From Methanospirillum stamsii (GTDB lineage: Archaea; Halobacteriota; Methanomicrobia; Methanomicrobiales; Methanospirillaceae): a DNA stretch of 64,000 bases. The DNA lies in contig NZ_CP176366.1 in the NCBI RefSeq assembly GCF_046244385.1, positions 3,658,001 through 3,722,000 on the forward strand, read 5' to 3'. This document shows, piece by piece, positions 62,186-64,000 of the stretch (its first letter is position 1; each line of letters opens with the position of its first letter). The notes under the pieces were generated by a model. The model worked only from the letters and a program-made list of their open reading frames with translations, had not been told where the DNA came from and searched no databases. The position numbers and the translations under genes are program-made.

Positions 62186-62898
62186 CTGAAGATCTTGAAT
62201 CTCTGTGTAAACAACTCCATATTTCAGGTATGTATCAGTTTACACAGGAACATCAAAGTGAGAATCCTGGGATTGAGGAGTTTCTGATTGCTGCATGTAG
62301 AGCTGAACTTGATGTGAGAATGATGAGCAGACAGATCAGAGCACTCAAACTGGCAGGATTTCCTACTCAAAAACGGTTTGACGATCTGGTTTTAGATGCT
62401 CTTCCGCAAGATGGAAGAAATGCCATTCCTGAGTTACAGACTTTGGATTTCGTAACTGAAAAAAAGAATGTGGTGATGATTGGGAATTCTGGTACGGGAA
62501 AGACTCATCTTGCAATTGCTACCGGAGTCTATGCATGCGAGAATAACCTTAAGGTGCTATTTAAAACTGCATCCGGTTTGATCAATGAATTCCTGGAAGC
62601 AAAACGTTTAGGAAGAATCACTCTGGCTATGAAACAGTTCAAGAAAGTAGAGTTACTGATTCTGGATGAACTGGGATATGTTACCTTTGACATTGAAGGT
62701 TCAGAACTTCTGTTTCAACTTCTTGCTGCCAGACATGAGATTGCAAGTACAATCATTACGACAAACCTGGCGTTTTCTGATTGGGTCAGAATATTCCATG
62801 ATAAAACCCTTACAGCAGCATTATTGGATAGAATAACTCACAGAGCCATGATTCTGAATATGAATGGATCCAGTTTCAGAAGAAGAACTAATAATTGA
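62182..62898 (+). CDS. istB: IS21-family helper ATPase IstB
   Basis: 238 residues, DnaC/DnaA-like AAA+ protein that helps IstA select target DNA. Walker A GNSGTGKTHLAIATG, Walker B LLILDELGYVTFD, sensor-type IITTNLAFSDW and C-terminal LLDRITHRAMILNMNG. ATGA overlap with istA. Confidence 0.94.
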   Translation: MTEDLESLCKQLHISGMYQFTQEHQSENPGIEEFLIAACRAELDVRMMSRQIRALKLAGFPTQKRFDDLVLDALPQDGRNAIPELQTLDFVTEKKNVVMIGNSGTGKTHLAIATGVYACENNLKVLFKTASGLINEFLEAKRLGRITLAMKQFKKVELLILDELGYVTFDIEGSELLFQLLAARHEIASTIITTNLAFSDWVRIFHDKTLTAALLDRITHRAMILNMNGSSFRRRTNN

Positions 62899-62939
62899 AC
62901 GTTCCAGGATAATTTTAAGAAAATCGAATTTTCCGCGAA

Positions 62940-62963
62940 GGGGGAATGTTTACCCATTCCCCC
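62940..62963 (+). terminator. Hairpin after istB
   Basis: Perfect 9-bp stem GGGGGAATG / CATTCCCCC with a 6-base loop. Likely terminator or RNA-stabilising element of the istAB transcript. Confidence 0.5.
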
Positions 62964-63125
62964 GAGCCTATCCTGCTCAGGGGGTGAGTGTAAGGGAGGG
63001 GGGCGAAGCCACCCTTCCTTATCTTGATGTTAGCGATAATTTTTTCTATTAGGAATATGACATTCAACTTAGGGCTGGTCAAAAAGCAATGGTCCTACCT
63101 GGTCAATTTTGAATGGTAAAAAACA

Positions 63126-63131
63126 ATCATG
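63126..63131 (+). repeat. Target-site duplication ATCATG, right copy
   Basis: Second copy of ATCATG immediately right of the IS21 element. Confidence 0.8.
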
Positions 63132-64000
63132 ATCATCGCATGTGTTCATTTGAGGATTGGGTAGAAAAAAGACAACAAATACTGTCCGATTTTTTTTGTC
63201 ATCCAATCTCTCCTAAACACTTCACCGATGATCGTCTTGCCCGAATTTTAGACTACTTCTCCAATTCAGAGAGATGGAATGAGTTTGAGTGTCAATTGAA
63301 TGCTACAATTATTCGTGTCTATGGTGTCTTTTCAGATCTCGTCCGAATTGACATGACCACAGCCAATTCTGATGGAATTGTCACAGAATCAGGGTTACTA
63401 CAATTTGGTCACTCAAAAGATGATCCAACCACTCCACAAATAAAAATCGCCCTATCCGTCCTTGATCCCCTTGGACTGCCCCTCACTGTCAGCATTCTTC
63501 CAGGGAATACTGCTGATGACCCTCTCTATATCCCTGTGATGGACTCAGTTATTAAAAACACGAATAATCAGCGACTTCTCTTTGTAGGGGACTGCAAAAT
63601 GTGTGCACTTGGAACCAGACTTCATGCATTCCTGCACCAAATGGATTATTTATGCCCGTTGTCTGAAGTTGCTCACCCTACAAGTGAAATAATAGAGGCA
63701 GTTCACTCATTTGAGTCTTCAAATGGAATTATGACTCCAATTAAAAGAGAATATTATACCGGAGATGAAGCAATAATTGCTGAAGCTTTTGAAAAAAAGG
63801 TGATGCGTTCAGCACATAAAGATGGGATGCACCATTCCTGGGAAGAACGGATCATTTATGCAAAATCTTTTGCTCATGCAGAAAAACAGAAAGCAAAATT
63901 AGATTCAAATTTGGAAAAATCGTTGGATGAGATTTTTTCTATGAATGAACGAGGAAGAGGGAAACCAGTATACCGAAGTCGTTCTGAAGCTGAAGATAAA

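Larger units (their letters stand above)
60579..63125 (+). mobile_element. Complete IS21-family insertion sequence
   Basis: 2547 bp, starting TGTTAACGCCCATCCC and ending GAATGGTAAAAAACA, with TG...CA termini. Imperfect terminal repeats share TGTT, CCAT and TTGACCAG. A second repeat unit occurs inside each end (GCCCATTCGTTTTTGACC at 60622-60639; its complement-like GGCTGGTCAAAAAGCAATGG near 63073), as is usual for IS21. It encodes istA and istB with ATGA overlap. Flanked by 6-bp duplications ATCATG. Both genes look intact, so the element may be active. Confidence 0.92.
60389..64000 (+). pseudogene. DUF4277 (IS1634-like) transposase interrupted by IS21 element; 3' end outside window
   Basis: The 5' part (60389-60578) encodes IQIEELDSLPIILSLLKKMD and LSVGETVAIWLSYIIAHH, the DUF4277 N-terminus of IS1634-like transposases. 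The 3' part (63132-64000) continues DHRMCSFEDWVEKRQQI and on to the window end with no stop. It includes catalytic-region stretches RIDMTTANSDGIV and LFVGDCKMCALGTR. Removing 60579-63131 (the insertion plus one target copy) restores IIAHHDHRMC in frame. The gene was intact until the IS21 insertion. Confidence 0.85.

Overview
The window comes from a euryarchaeal methanogen of the Methanomicrobiales, most likely Methanospirillum or a close relative. The evidence is a complete A-type ATP synthase operon in the order H-I-K-E-C-F-A-B-D, an archaeal T2SSF/FlaJ membrane protein, an archaeal Lsm protein, RNase HII, a site-2 protease, many soluble PAS/histidine-kinase proteins with HD-[IN]xN H-boxes, and a DUF5806-type protein. 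The assignment to genus is inference from gene content; no marker such as rRNA or mcr is present.

Layout. 0-5.3 kb: end of a FlaJ/TadC-like gene, a large coiled-coil protein and a cytoplasmic chemotaxis transducer. 5.5-13.8 kb: the ATP synthase operon, with short gaps and overlaps throughout. 14.1-16.0 kb: two MNT/HEPN toxin-antitoxin modules. The first has a HEPN gene cut by one nonsense codon and the second is wrecked by frameshifts. 16.0-40.5 kb: an ordinary chromosomal stretch with an AAA/PD-(D/E)XK protein, phosphoglycerate kinase, a two-domain VOC protein, a stand-alone Cas1 homologue with altered catalytic residues, phosphoglucosamine mutase, a sensor kinase split by an A9 frameshift, XerA-type recombinase, glucan phosphorylase, Lsm plus a winged-helix protein, FBPase, a small rubredoxin, a PAS-diadenylate cyclase, acylphosphatase, secreted proteins, S2P protease, RNase HII, and tRNAs for Asp, Gln and Thr.

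40.6-58.6 kb: an integrated element of about 18 kb. It lies between the 3' end of tRNA-Thr and an imperfect 16-bp copy of that end, next to a tyrosine integrase. Reading inward from the integrase it carries two RelBE-like TA pairs, divergent regulators, an RPA/RPA-associated pair, a UvrD-like helicase, a DnaG-type primase with rearranged domains, a DUF2637-like membrane/HTH protein, a small P-loop protein, small and large terminase subunits, a structured non-coding region, and a ribbon-helix-helix gene packed with its own putative operator heptamers. No portal, capsid, protease or tail gene is visible. The layout (int - regulators - replication - terminase - ori/cos-like region) resembles that of phage-inducible chromosomal islands, so the element may be an archaeal satellite that borrows a helper virus capsid. 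A provirus that lost its structural module is the main alternative.

58.6-64.0 kb: a decayed zone with a stretch homologous to the sequence just after tRNA-Thr, a truncated MNT gene, an AF2212/DUF104-like mini-gene, an amber-interrupted ORF, and a DUF4277 (IS1634-like) transposase gene interrupted by a complete IS21-family element with a 6-bp target duplication. Deleting the insertion restores the host transposase frame exactly.

All domain calls are by eye from translated sequence; no database search was run.
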